Shown piece by piece: positions 16,679-24,932 of a stretch of DNA of 64,000 bases (positions within the stretch are counted from its first letter, which is position 1; each line of letters begins with the position of its first letter). The notes under the pieces are model-generated. The model did not search any database. It saw nothing but the letters and a program-made list of their open reading frames with translations, and was not told the DNA's origin. The position numbers and the translations under genes were made by a program. The stretch is from Bacteroidia bacterium. Lineage in GTDB: Bacteria > Bacteroidota > Bacteroidia > Chitinophagales > Chitinophagaceae. Location of the stretch: contig JAUIBA010000005.1 of NCBI GenBank assembly GCA_030427635.1, positions 1-64,000 of the forward strand, written 5' to 3'.

Positions 16679-18325
16679 ATGAACAGATTATTCAGTTATG
16701 GACTGCTCCTCTCTTCCGTATTATATACAGGTACTGCCATGGCTTATAAGCATGCCGATACGCTCAGAGGCTCTAACGGCAGAGGGCGTGCATGGTGGGA
16801 TGTAAAAAGTTACAATCTGCAGGTAAAGTTCGACACGGCTGCACAGAGTATTGAAGGTAGCAACCAGATATTCTTCCAGGTAAGTCATACCCCGACAGAC
16901 AGTATGCAGATAGACCTGCAGCGCCCAATGGTACTGGATAGCGCATACATTATCCCAAATGTGTTCGGGTCACGTAGGCTGAAAACCACAATTGTAAATG
17001 ATGGCAATGTATGGTGGCTGAAGCACAACTTTTCATCACTCATAAAAGATAGCCTTGCTTCTGTAGTATTATATTATCACGGCACACCCCGTAAAGCTGT
17101 CAATCCCCCATGGGATGGCGGTTTTAGCTGGCGGGAAGATAGTGCCGGCAATATGGTCATAGCAGTATCCTGCCAGGGACTGGGCGCAAGTGTATGGTGG
17201 CCTTGCAAAGATGCCCAGTGGGATGAGCCGGACCAGGGAATGCACATAGACCTCAATGTACCTGCGGGGATGTCTGCCATCAGTAATGGCCGCCTTATTG
17301 CCGACAAAACGGAAGACGCACGCAGACAGGTAACATGGGAAGTACTGAACCCAATAAACAATTATGATGTTACTTTTTACATAGGCGACTATGTTCATTG
17401 GTCTGACACTGTGATGGGAGAAAAGGGAAAACTTGATCTCAATTTTTATGTACTCAGGAACAATGAAGAACGTGCCAGAAAACAGTTTCAGGTAGTGAAG
17501 CAGATGATACACTGCTTTGAGTACTGGATGGGGCCCTACCCTTTTTATGAAGATGGATATAAGCTGGTAGAAGCCCCCTATCTGGGTATGGAGCATCAGA
17601 GTGCCGTTGCTTATGGTAATGGTTACAGGATGGGATATAAAGGTATGGATCGCTCCATGAGTGGCTATGGTCTGAAATGGGATTATATAATCATTCATGA
17701 AAGTGGGCACGAGTGGTTCGGAAACAGTATAACTGCTGCAGACATGGCCGACAACTGGATTCATGAAGGTATTACCTCCTACTCTGAAGTACTATTTACC
17801 GAGTGCCTGCTGGGTAAGGAAAAAGCATGGAAATATGGGCGAGGCCTGTGGTCTAACATAAGAAATACCGACCCTGTTATAGGACCATATGGTGTGAATG
17901 ATGGAGGAATGGGTGATATTTATGAAAAAGGTGCCGCAGTAATACAAATGATACGTGTCCTAACCAATGACGACACGAAGTTTCGTAATACGCTCAGAGG
18001 CCTTAGTAGCCGGTTCTATCATAGCATCGTCACTTCGGCACAGGTAGAGCAGTATATTACAGAAGCTACCGGTCTTAAGCTGGCTCCTTTCTTTGATCAG
18101 TATCTGCGCCATACCGATATACCCATACTGGAATATAACATTTCAGACAATGAGATAAGCTACCGTTTCAGTAATGTGGTACCAGGCTTTTCATTACCGG
18201 TAACTATATCTGCCGGTGACAAATCTGAGAAGCTGATTGTTACTGATTCCTGGCAAAAAAGAAAGTGGGATGGAGGCTATAACGTGAAATTCTCAAAAGA
18301 CTTCCTCATTAAAATAAAGAAGTAG
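16679..18325 (+). CDS. M1-family (gluzincin) metallopeptidase, secreted
   Basis: A 548-residue zinc peptidase with a signal peptide (residues 1-22, ending TAMA). The zinc site is HESGH (340-344) with the third ligand Glu363 in HEGITSYSE, the HExxH-18-E spacing of M1 enzymes. The usual exopeptidase GxMEN motif is represented by GMEHQ (303-307), so the Asn is replaced; an N-terminal-residue-binding role of that loop is uncertain. It lacks the HEAT-like C-terminal region of the neighbouring M1 gene. It converges on that gene (18380-20983) and shares a terminator with it. Likely acts in the periplasm or outside the cell on peptides. Confidence 0.9.
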   Translation: MNRLFSYGLLLSSVLYTGTAMAYKHADTLRGSNGRGRAWWDVKSYNLQVKFDTAAQSIEGSNQIFFQVSHTPTDSMQIDLQRPMVLDSAYIIPNVFGSRRLKTTIVNDGNVWWLKHNFSSLIKDSLASVVLYYHGTPRKAVNPPWDGGFSWREDSAGNMVIAVSCQGLGASVWWPCKDAQWDEPDQGMHIDLNVPAGMSAISNGRLIADKTEDARRQVTWEVLNPINNYDVTFYIGDYVHWSDTVMGEKGKLDLNFYVLRNNEERARKQFQVVKQMIHCFEYWMGPYPFYEDGYKLVEAPYLGMEHQSAVAYGNGYRMGYKGMDRSMSGYGLKWDYIIIHESGHEWFGNSITAADMADNWIHEGITSYSEVLFTECLLGKEKAWKYGRGLWSNIRNTDPVIGPYGVNDGGMGDIYEKGAAVIQMIRVLTNDDTKFRNTLRGLSSRFYHSIVTSAQVEQYITEATGLKLAPFFDQYLRHTDIPILEYNISDNEISYRFSNVVPGFSLPVTISAGDKSEKLIVTDSWQKRKWDGGYNVKFSKDFLIKIKK

Positions 18326-18353
18326 CATAGACTCAGCTACACATAATATCATT

Positions 18354-18397
18354 ATTAATGAAAAGGGTTAGCATCACTGCTAACCCTTTTCATTAAT
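18354..18397. terminator. Bidirectional terminator between convergent M1 peptidase genes
   Basis: A perfect inverted repeat with 19-bp arms (18354-18372 and 18379-18397) and a six-base loop ATCACT; the core is AAAAGGGTTAGC/GCTAACCCTTTT. It serves both convergent genes, and its right arm contains the stop codon (18380-18382) and last codons of the minus-strand peptidase. Confidence 0.92.
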
Positions 18398-20983
18398 CTC
18401 ATTCAGTGCTTTTTCCAGCTTTTCTTTTATTTCCTCATCCGGCTCTGATGCAGCAAGCTTTTTCAAAACCGGCACAATAGCGCTTATATGCGCCTGTGCT
18501 CTGGCTGCACTTTGTGCATCCTCGTCATCAGTCATGCCTTTCTGTTCAGCAACCGTCTGCAGGAAGAAACCTGCCAATGCAGAGCGGTACGCCTTCATTT
18601 CCTCATGCGCTATCATAGTACCATATAGCGATATACCTCTGACAAATGCGCCTGTATCCGCTACATTCTTCAGGTATGACCCCAAAGAAATGGCATAGCT
18701 GATTTTATCTGTACCCAACACATGTGGCACACGCTGCTCATAAAGCTGTATATCGGCATCAGCGCCATTCTTTCCTATGATCTTCCATATAGCAGTCTCC
18801 AGCGCACCTGCATGTTCTTTTGCTGGCAACTTCCGTGCCAGTATCAGGGCAGTGTCTGCATCCAGCTTATCCAGGAGCTCCAGTGCGCTTCCGGCTACCA
18901 GATACGAGCTATCCCATATAGCCGTTAAAGCTATCTCCCGGGCCGACTTGTTTTTCCATGCAGCCAGCACATCAAATGCGGCAGCACGTACATGCCTGTT
19001 ACCATCATTGGTAGCCATTTCCAGCACAGTAGATGCCCAACGACGTCTGTATTTATCGCGCTGTAACTTTTCTATTTTTTGCAGGGCAGCTTTTCTCAGC
19101 AGGTACAGCGTATCATGGAGCGCCATGTCTATTACTACCTGCGTTGCAGAGTCAGAGAAGTGCTTCGCCGCACCTGCTATTGCCAGCTTTTTACTTATAT
19201 AGCCCTTACTTCCCGCATATTGCGCCAGCCACTGCTCCGGCTTTTTGTCTTCTTTTATTTCACCTGGTAGTACATGGTCCATGTCAGGTACTATTACCGG
19301 CCTCTGTCCATTACGGTATGGGTAAGTGAATGTTTGTGTATGTGCATCTATTTTCCAGTCCGTTACAGAAACATCTGCACCATATATTACCTCCGTACGC
19401 AGCGGCAGCACATAGTCAAAAGCAGTATCCTTCTGCGCCTGTGTTACGTTTACCGTAAGCATCTGTGCCGCATCATCATAGTCATAGTTTATCTTCAGTA
19501 CCGGGTGCCCTGCATGGAAATACCATTCATTGAAAAACCAGTTCCAGTCCTGCCCCGTTGCCTCTTCTACTGCCAGCCGCCAGTGATGTGCCTCTGCTGG
19601 TTTCAGTGCATTGTGAGTAAGGTAAAGGTTCATAGCCTTATCAAAAGCTTCATCACCCATCAGATAATTCATATACCGCAGTGTAGCACCTCCTTTATTG
19701 TATGAAATGGCATCAAACAGCTGCTCACGGGAGTCATAGTTATAGCGTACCAGCTGGGGGTCACTTGCCCTGGAAGATGCTATATATAGTTGCAGGTCTG
19801 TCCATGCCAGATCTTCGCCGGATGTCTTACCATACCTGAAGCTGCGCCATAGCTGCTCGCCATAGTTGGCAAAAGATTCATTTACGGTAGTATTGGCCCA
19901 TGACTCACAGGTAACATAATCACCAAACCACTGATGGAATAACTCATGTGATACAATATCTTCATAGTCCTTATCAGCTATCTCCCTGTCTGTCTGGTCT
20001 ATAAACTCACCAAAGAGTGATGCCGTCGTATTCTCCATTGCCCCCGATACATAGTCGCGCACTGCTACCTGGCTGTACTTGTTCCAGGGATAAGACACCC
20101 CTGTCCTTTTGGAGAAAAAGTCCATCATATCGGTAGTATGCAGAAACATATTACGTGCATACTTTGCATATGCAGGCTCTACATAATAGCTTACCTCTTT
20201 CCCCTTCCAGCTGTCTTTTATTATACTGTACTTGCCCACTGCCAGCATTACTGCATATGCCTGTATAGGTTTATCCATCTTCCATATGTCGGTACGCATT
20301 CCTTTCTGGCCTTTTACCTTTTTTATCAGTGCACCATTACTCAGTGTAGTAAGGCTGTCTGGCATAGTGAGCTCCAGTTGGGTAGTAAAGCGGGTATTGG
20401 GCTTATCTATGGTTATCATCCAGTGAGAGTTTGCTTCGGTCTCTCCCTGGGTCCATATGTGCATGGGTTTATAGGGTATCCTGCCATCAGTATTGATAAA
20501 GTAAAGCCCTTTACTGTCTGTTATAGCAGCGCTCCCTTCCGATTTTGTTGCATAGGGCATAGCCGTATAGCGGAAGTACAGATGTACCGTGTCACGGGCA
20601 GTATACTTTCTGTCAAACCATATTTTCAGCTTATTATCAGCATACTCAAAGCGTAAAGCTTTTGTCTGTTTTTTCTCTACCAGCATTACACTGTCTATAC
20701 GCATACTCTGGGCATCCAGTACTACAGTGTCTGTGGGGTATATCCACGGGCGCATAGTTACCCATTCCCGGGCTGCGGCTGTGCGCTGCATGAAATCAAA
20801 TGACAGTCCTATACGGGTATGGATTATGTCCCATACAAGCGTAGCTGATGGCTGGTAGGGCGGCTTACCCGCATGTGCAGTCACCTTTATTGTATCCAGT
20901 GTTACAGAGTCGGCATCAGCTTCCTGAGAAAAAGCTGAAGTTGCTGCACCTAGTGCCAGCAGAGTGAGGATGTTTCTGAGCAT
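18380..20983 (-). CDS. M1-family aminopeptidase with C-terminal HEAT-like region
   Basis: About 867 residues from the Met at 20983, chosen because a signal peptide follows (MLRNILTLLALGAATSAFSQ); the longer frame reaches into the next gene. It has the canonical M1 motifs GAMENTTASL (exopeptidase loop) and HELFHQWFGDYV with a downstream NESFANYGEQLW Glu. The last ~270 residues are helical repeats (LQKIEKLQRDKYRRRW, AAFDVLAAWKNKSA) of the HEAT-like type found in aminopeptidase N relatives. Probably a periplasmic peptide-trimming enzyme. It converges with a shorter M1 paralogue and ends within a shared terminator. Confidence 0.93.
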   Translation of the reverse strand: MLRNILTLLALGAATSAFSQEADADSVTLDTIKVTAHAGKPPYQPSATLVWDIIHTRIGLSFDFMQRTAAAREWVTMRPWIYPTDTVVLDAQSMRIDSVMLVEKKQTKALRFEYADNKLKIWFDRKYTARDTVHLYFRYTAMPYATKSEGSAAITDSKGLYFINTDGRIPYKPMHIWTQGETEANSHWMITIDKPNTRFTTQLELTMPDSLTTLSNGALIKKVKGQKGMRTDIWKMDKPIQAYAVMLAVGKYSIIKDSWKGKEVSYYVEPAYAKYARNMFLHTTDMMDFFSKRTGVSYPWNKYSQVAVRDYVSGAMENTTASLFGEFIDQTDREIADKDYEDIVSHELFHQWFGDYVTCESWANTTVNESFANYGEQLWRSFRYGKTSGEDLAWTDLQLYIASSRASDPQLVRYNYDSREQLFDAISYNKGGATLRYMNYLMGDEAFDKAMNLYLTHNALKPAEAHHWRLAVEEATGQDWNWFFNEWYFHAGHPVLKINYDYDDAAQMLTVNVTQAQKDTAFDYVLPLRTEVIYGADVSVTDWKIDAHTQTFTYPYRNGQRPVIVPDMDHVLPGEIKEDKKPEQWLAQYAGSKGYISKKLAIAGAAKHFSDSATQVVIDMALHDTLYLLRKAALQKIEKLQRDKYRRRWASTVLEMATNDGNRHVRAAAFDVLAAWKNKSAREIALTAIWDSSYLVAGSALELLDKLDADTALILARKLPAKEHAGALETAIWKIIGKNGADADIQLYEQRVPHVLGTDKISYAISLGSYLKNVADTGAFVRGISLYGTMIAHEEMKAYRSALAGFFLQTVAEQKGMTDDEDAQSAARAQAHISAIVPVLKKLAASEPDEEIKEKLEKALNEINEKG

Positions 20984-21053
20984 GAAGCAATAACGTATAC
21001 AACAAAAGTAATCAAAGGAAGTGATGACTTGTATCCCTCTCTCAGGGGTATCA

Positions 21054-21575
21054 TCATGGCATATCTGTAATATCGTCAGCCTCTTCATCTACAGTTCGGA
21101 ATGTAAAGAAGCGTTGTGACAGATAGCTCAGTACGGCTACAATAACACTGATGAACACATATGACACATCGGCACGCACCATGGGCAGCAGAATGGCAAA
21201 GGTTTTAATCAGCACATAGTTCAGAAGAATAAATGTAGCTGTTGCCAGTGCATACCGGAACAGCTGTTTGCGTCCACGGAGATTTGACTCCGGAAAAACT
21301 ATATAGCGGGACAGTATAAAGCCAATAGGAAACCCTACAAAAAACGAAATTATCTGTGCCCCGATAGGAGCTGTAATAAATACATCGCCATATATATGCG
21401 TACTCTCTCTCTTCAATACAATATTGTAGGAAAGTGAATATACAGCAATAGTAAGCAAGGTATTAGAGCCACCGCATGCCAGATAGCGAAATGTCTGTAA
21501 GGGTATGAAACGGGCAAATGGCTTATAGAAAAAGTCTATAATACCGTTGATGATATTTCGGGCAGCAGTTAGCAA
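21054..21575 (-). CDS. GtrA-like four-helix membrane protein
   Basis: A 173-residue protein with four membrane segments (about 27-47, 65-88, 97-118, 128-148) and family motifs FRYLACGGSNTLL near the start, FPIGFILSRYIVF in the middle and SYLSQRFFTFRT near the end. GtrA proteins help move lipid-linked sugars, or act with glycosyltransferases, at the inner membrane. It sits between the PqqB-like and M1 genes on the minus strand. A minus-strand TATATTTG (21592-21599) 16 bases before the start is a good -7 element, so it may have its own promoter. Confidence 0.88.
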   Translation of the reverse strand: MLTAARNIINGIIDFFYKPFARFIPLQTFRYLACGGSNTLLTIAVYSLSYNIVLKRESTHIYGDVFITAPIGAQIISFFVGFPIGFILSRYIVFPESNLRGRKQLFRYALATATFILLNYVLIKTFAILLPMVRADVSYVFISVIVAVLSYLSQRFFTFRTVDEEADDITDMP

Positions 21576-21591
21576 GACTTAAAAATTGTCG

Positions 21592-21599
21592 CAAATATA
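21592..21599 (-). promoter_or_regulatory. -7 promoter element of the GtrA-like gene
   Basis: Minus-strand TATATTTG matches TAnnTTTG and is 16 bases upstream of the start codon. No clear TTTG was found at the -33 position. Confidence 0.5.
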
Positions 21600-21628
21600 G
21601 CACATTTCAGTACCGGGTGCAGTAGAAA

Positions 21629-22570
21629 TCACAACTTCTCTCCCTGCACAGCTATGTTGAATCCTGCATCCCGCACCTGTTTACGTGCAGCCTCATCCCA
21701 CAACAGCGCATTGGTATGATTGAAGTGAATAAACCAGATGCGTGCAGCCAGATTTGCATTACGTCCCTCAAAAAGGCTCATAGTTTCAGAAATAAACGGA
21801 TGTGGCACTTCGGCCATGCTTCTTCCTTTGAGCTCCCCATCCCTGTAAAATGTACCATCTACCAGTACCACATCAGCCTGTTCGGTTACAGATGCCAGTT
21901 CGTGCTCCCATAGCTGCCATTTATTTATATCCGGTATAAATACATACTTCCTGCCTCCGGCACTTATTCCATAACCTGCAGTTTCTGAATATTCATCACG
22001 ATGTGGAACTGTAAATGCAAACACACCACATTGCTCCGACAGCTTCAGCATGGTTGTACTATCTTTCATTGTTTTCCGGCAAGGCATGTTCTGCAGGCTT
22101 ATGTTACCCAGTGATACCAATTGGCTCCAGGGGCCGTTTTGCTCCAGATAGTTACGCATACGGGGCAGAGTATATACTGGCACACCTTTAGCACCCAGCA
22201 CCTCACGGCCCAACTGCATGAGCCCGGTATAGTGTCCTATGTGTGCATGTGTCAGGAATATGCCATCGGGCAGATATCTGTACTTTCCCGCAGTTAGCTG
22301 TCTGAAATAGTGCAGTTGTTCTTTTATATCCGGTGTAGCTTCAAAGAGCCACCATTTACCCTCGGCCGAGTCTGTTAAAGCAAGCGCAGTCACATACCTG
22401 CGCATTGATTCATGTTGCCATGCCTGCTTACAACAGTCTTTACTGCATCCGGCATGGGGGTATCCACCGTCCTGAGCTATACCGAGCACTATTACAGAAT
22501 AGCGCCCGGCATAACAGGATATTGCTACAGATAATAATAATGATGTCAGTATAAAACGTAAGCCCCGCAT
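21629..22570 (-). CDS. PqqB-like metallo-beta-lactamase-fold hydrolase, exported
   Basis: A 313-residue protein with a signal peptide (residues 1-22) and a metallo-beta-lactamase fold. The metal site is THAHIGHYTGL, a variant of HxHxDH with Ile-Gly in place of the second half, as in PqqB-like proteins; VLGIAQDGGYPHAGC at the N-terminus and HFNHTNALLW near the end are also PqqB-like. No other PQQ genes are present, so a PQQ role is unlikely to be shown here. Its start codon lies 10 bp from the left end of an IS1595 element. Before that insertion, the tonB stop would have been about 32 bp upstream, so the native promoter or operon link has probably been displaced. Confidence 0.85.
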   Translation of the reverse strand: MRGLRFILTSLLLSVAISCYAGRYSVIVLGIAQDGGYPHAGCSKDCCKQAWQHESMRRYVTALALTDSAEGKWWLFEATPDIKEQLHYFRQLTAGKYRYLPDGIFLTHAHIGHYTGLMQLGREVLGAKGVPVYTLPRMRNYLEQNGPWSQLVSLGNISLQNMPCRKTMKDSTTMLKLSEQCGVFAFTVPHRDEYSETAGYGISAGGRKYVFIPDINKWQLWEHELASVTEQADVVLVDGTFYRDGELKGRSMAEVPHPFISETMSLFEGRNANLAARIWFIHFNHTNALLWDEAARKQVRDAGFNIAVQGEKL

Positions 22571-22572
22571 AA

Positions 22573-22580
22573 ATCAAATA
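22573..22580. repeat. Left target-site duplication of the IS1595 element
   Basis: ATCAAATA directly abuts the left inverted repeat and is repeated exactly at 25202-25209. Eight base pairs is the duplication length known for the IS1595 family. Confidence 0.93.
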
Positions 22581-22602
22581 GGTAACTATACCCACTTACA
22601 CG
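22581..22602 (+). repeat. Left terminal inverted repeat of the IS1595 element
   Basis: Begins GGTAACTATACCCAC; pairs with 25180-25201 with one mismatch (position 15) over 22 bp. It is likely the transposase binding and cleavage end. Confidence 0.93.
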
Positions 22603-22620
22603 TAAATGAAATTTAATTGC

Positions 22621-22646
22621 CATAAGTAGCAAAATGGCTACTTATG
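22621..22646 (-). terminator. Hairpin at the end of the 46-residue gene
   Basis: Perfect 10-bp stem CATAAGTAGC / GCTACTTATG with loop AAAATG; it contains the TAA stop of the minus-strand gene (22642-22644). The following minus-strand sequence is AT-rich but not a pure T tract, so it may terminate weakly. It could limit transcription out of the element into the adjacent PqqB-like gene. Confidence 0.55.
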
Positions 22647-22785
22647 ACTTTTTCTTAGGCTTGCTGTTAGCATCCTTCACAACAGCATCTATAAAGTCCA
22701 TAAACGTACCATTGACCTTTAATGACTGTTCTTCTTTCACACTTTTTGAGGGTGTGGGCTTAGATGTCTTTTTTGCCTTTGACAT
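22642..22785 (-). CDS. 46-residue unknown protein at the left end of the IS element
   Basis: An unrecognised small basic protein. I start it at 22785 (MSKAKKTSK) and not at the upstream Met, because the upstream 13 residues are hydrophobic and Cys-rich and overlap the divergent gene. The N-terminus is Lys/Ser/Pro-rich, then LKVNGTFMDFIDAVVKDAN and a Lys-rich end (KPKKKS). Small proteins of this layout, with one short amphipathic segment and a KPKKK tail, recur in Bacteroidota accessory DNA as I recall, without known function. A minus-strand TACATTTG at 22790-22797 lies four bases before the start, implying a nearly leaderless message. Confidence 0.6.
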   Translation of the reverse strand: MSKAKKTSKPTPSKSVKEEQSLKVNGTFMDFIDAVVKDANSKPKKKS

Positions 22786-22818
22786 ATCGCAAATGTAACA
22801 ATTAAATACAGCAAACAC

Positions 22819-23679
22819 ATGCAAACTATTGCTATTTTTATGCCGAGTGAGTACTTTACACCTGTTATGTCACCAAAACTCAAAGAAAAACTACGGCTTT
22901 GTAATGATGTTCTACAGGCTTTGTCGATCGAACAACCATACGTGGGTAATTACCCATCGCGATACCGCCAACTGGAGAATGAAGAAAATGAATTACCAGT
23001 TTGGGAGAAGTCGTGGATAAGCGCCCATATTGGAGTACCCTTAGACCTGCTTAACGATGCTATATTTATACTCGAAAATGATGAGTATATAAAAGTAAAG
23101 GGTGACTTATTATACCTCACTAAAAAAGGGAAAATATTCTTAATCAAAGAAGATGGGTATGACTATGGGCAAAATGAACCATTACCTGAACTTAATGTAG
23201 CTGATTTCATATTCAAAGACGGTATGTATATACCAAAACCAAAAGAAGAGCAAGAAATACGCTACCAATCGAAAATGTCAAAAAAGCAACGAACAACCCT
23301 CACAAAGTTTCTGAAAACAAATCAACTCGTAAATGACCCCGCCAAATTTGTCGCATTTCTTAATGGTGAAAATAACGGTGAAGGGATAGAAATAGTTGAC
23401 AACAACGATAACCTAACCGCAGTAACGCTTCTATTAAAAGAACTGCGCTCACGCAATCTAATTCAATTGAATTTTGGTAACGAGTTTAGAGAGTTTTTTA
23501 CCTCTAAAGTTCGTCCTTTCTCTATCCTACAAGGCAAAGAACAAATTGAACAATTTAGAAAGGAACTGAGAAAGCACAAGAACAAAGAATGGCTGGAAAG
23601 CCCGACAGCAAAGAACTTAGATACCCTTCTTAAGGCCTTAATTACCGCAGGTATCACAGTATTTGTCATTCCCCTTTAA
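22819..23679 (+). CDS. 286-residue unknown passenger protein of the IS element
   Basis: I do not recognise this protein. Residues about 15-115 look like a winged-helix unit (LCNDVLQALS ... WISAHIGVPLDLLNDAIFILENDEYIKVKGDLLYLTKKGKIFL is two helices, then a beta wing), the middle is acidic and linker-like with many Lys, about 170-235 is a second helix-rich domain, and the C-terminus is a short hydrophobic stretch (LKALITAGITVFVIPL), possibly a membrane anchor. The start is uncertain; Met17 (22867) is an alternative that would leave more room for divergent promoters. It is divergent from the 46-residue gene by 33 bp and lies 120 bp upstream of the tRNA-like gene. Confidence 0.7.
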   Translation: MQTIAIFMPSEYFTPVMSPKLKEKLRLCNDVLQALSIEQPYVGNYPSRYRQLENEENELPVWEKSWISAHIGVPLDLLNDAIFILENDEYIKVKGDLLYLTKKGKIFLIKEDGYDYGQNEPLPELNVADFIFKDGMYIPKPKEEQEIRYQSKMSKKQRTTLTKFLKTNQLVNDPAKFVAFLNGENNGEGIEIVDNNDNLTAVTLLLKELRSRNLIQLNFGNEFREFFTSKVRPFSILQGKEQIEQFRKELRKHKNKEWLESPTAKNLDTLLKALITAGITVFVIPL

Positions 23680-23765
23680 ACAGTTTGCACATTCTCAAAA
23701 GGGACATTTCAAACGCTTTTTTAACCGATAAACTACACTAACCTTTGGCATATCAAAACGAAAAA

Positions 23766-23787
23766 ACCACCTGCTCTAACAAGTGGT
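23766..23787 (-). terminator. Possible leftward terminator beside the tRNA-like gene
   Basis: ACCACCTG (23766-23773) pairs with CAAGTGGT (23780-23787) with one mismatch and a six-base loop. Read leftward it is followed by TTTTTTCGTTTT. It would stop transcription coming from the right, possibly antisense to the transposase. Confidence 0.45.
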
Positions 23788-23799
23788 CAATTCATTGAT

Positions 23800-23871
23800 G
23801 CGCCTGTAGTTTAATGGTCAAAACGGCTCCCTACTAAGTTGCTGATTTCGGTTCGACCCCGAACGGGCGCA
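23800..23871 (+). tRNA. tRNA-like gene with degenerate anticodon arm (would-be anticodon ACT)
   Basis: Seventy-two bases fold as a tRNA: acceptor GCGCCTG/CGGGCGC (one T-G pair), D stem GTTT/AAAC with GG in the loop, T stem TTCGG/CCGAA with loop TTCGACC, and discriminator A; T8, A14, G18-G19, T33, T54-T55-C56, A58 and C61 equivalents are all kept. The anticodon stem GCTCC/GTTGC has two mismatches, and the loop CTACTAA gives anticodon ACT, which should read AGU but on a short-variable-arm body unlike tRNA-Ser. One change from CTTCTAA (tRNA-Arg UCU) would explain it. CCA is not encoded. It lies inside the IS1595 element, 38 bp before the transposase. It may be a pseudo-tRNA, or a tRNA mimic. Confidence 0.7.
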
Positions 23872-23909
23872 CTACATAAAAGTACAAATTTCACAAACAC
23901 ACACCAAAA

Positions 23910-24932
23910 ATGGATTTCCCTTTTAAGACACTACAAGAATTCAACGAGTTCTTTAAGGACGAAAAGACCTGCTACGAGTTCTTAGAACAGCAACGCTGGG
24001 GCGGTACGCCTGTTTGTCCCCATTGTGGAAGTGTAAAGACACCTTACAAAGTAAAACCACGCGGCATGTTCAAAGATATACCGTCTTACAGATGTGCAGA
24101 GAAAGAATGTGACTTGCCTTTCACGGTTCGTACCGGAAGTATATTTGAGGGCAGCAAAATAGAATTGCGCAAATGGTTCCAGGCAGCATACGAAATTACC
24201 ACCAGCAAAAAAGGGATCAGTTCTGTAGAACTGGCAACACGGATCGGGGTAAGCCAAAAAAGTGGGTGGCTTTTAAACCACAAAATACGTAGCATGTTAC
24301 AAATGACGGCAACCACGCAGTTAGGTGAAAATGGCAACCATGTACAGGCCGATGAAACGTATGTGGGTGGCAAGAACAAGAACCGTCACAAGGATAAGAA
24401 AGTAGAAGGTTCACAAGGGCGTAGCGCGGCAGATAAAACGCCGGTGGTTGGCCTGATTGAAAAAGGTGGCCGGGTAATGACCTTCGTAACCGAGAACACC
24501 AACGCAGAAACCCTAAACCAAATAATTGAGGAAAATGTATGCGCAGGAGCCACCATTGTAACAGATGCTTACCGCTCCTATTCAACCATTGGTAACGCAT
24601 ACAACCACATCACCGTGAAGCACGAAGAAGGTGGATATGTGACAGAGCGAAACGGGCACAAGTTCCACACGCAGAACATCGAGAATTTTTGGAGCCAGTT
24701 AAAGCGTGGCTATGTCGGCATTTACCACTACATGTCACCTCAACACCTGCACAGGTATTGTAACGAATTCGCAACAAGATACAACATGAGAGGCGTAAGC
24801 AACCTATCCCGTTTCCTGTTCGTTATAAACAATAGCAACACAGAGCGCATTACTTACCGTACTTTAACTCCTAATATAGCAAACCCTAATCACCCAAAAA
24901 GAAAGTTACCCCCTACCAACTCTAGGCTTTAG
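23910..24932 (+). CDS. IS1595-family transposase (ISXO2-like)
   Basis: A 340-residue DDE-type transposase. The N-terminus has the family zinc ribbon: CPHCG (residues 31-35) and a second Cys pair in CAEKECD. Then comes an HTH-like segment (ISSVELATRIGVSQKSGWLLNHKIR) and the catalytic domain with QADETYVGG (first Asp), VTDAYRSY (second Asp) and IENFWSQLKRGYVGIYHYMS (third acidic residue, Glu). The reading frame is intact and of full length. It lies within the inverted repeats and next to the 8-bp duplication expected for this family, so it is likely active or recently active. It ends in a 27-bp tail-to-tail overlap with the small minus-strand gene. Confidence 0.95.
   Translation: MDFPFKTLQEFNEFFKDEKTCYEFLEQQRWGGTPVCPHCGSVKTPYKVKPRGMFKDIPSYRCAEKECDLPFTVRTGSIFEGSKIELRKWFQAAYEITTSKKGISSVELATRIGVSQKSGWLLNHKIRSMLQMTATTQLGENGNHVQADETYVGGKNKNRHKDKKVEGSQGRSAADKTPVVGLIEKGGRVMTFVTENTNAETLNQIIEENVCAGATIVTDAYRSYSTIGNAYNHITVKHEEGGYVTERNGHKFHTQNIENFWSQLKRGYVGIYHYMSPQHLHRYCNEFATRYNMRGVSNLSRFLFVINNSNTERITYRTLTPNIANPNHPKRKLPPTNSRL

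Noticed and set aside
21629-22570. PQQ biosynthesis locus
   Set aside because: Only a PqqB-like fold is present; no pqqA, C, D or E, and such exported MBL proteins occur without PQQ.
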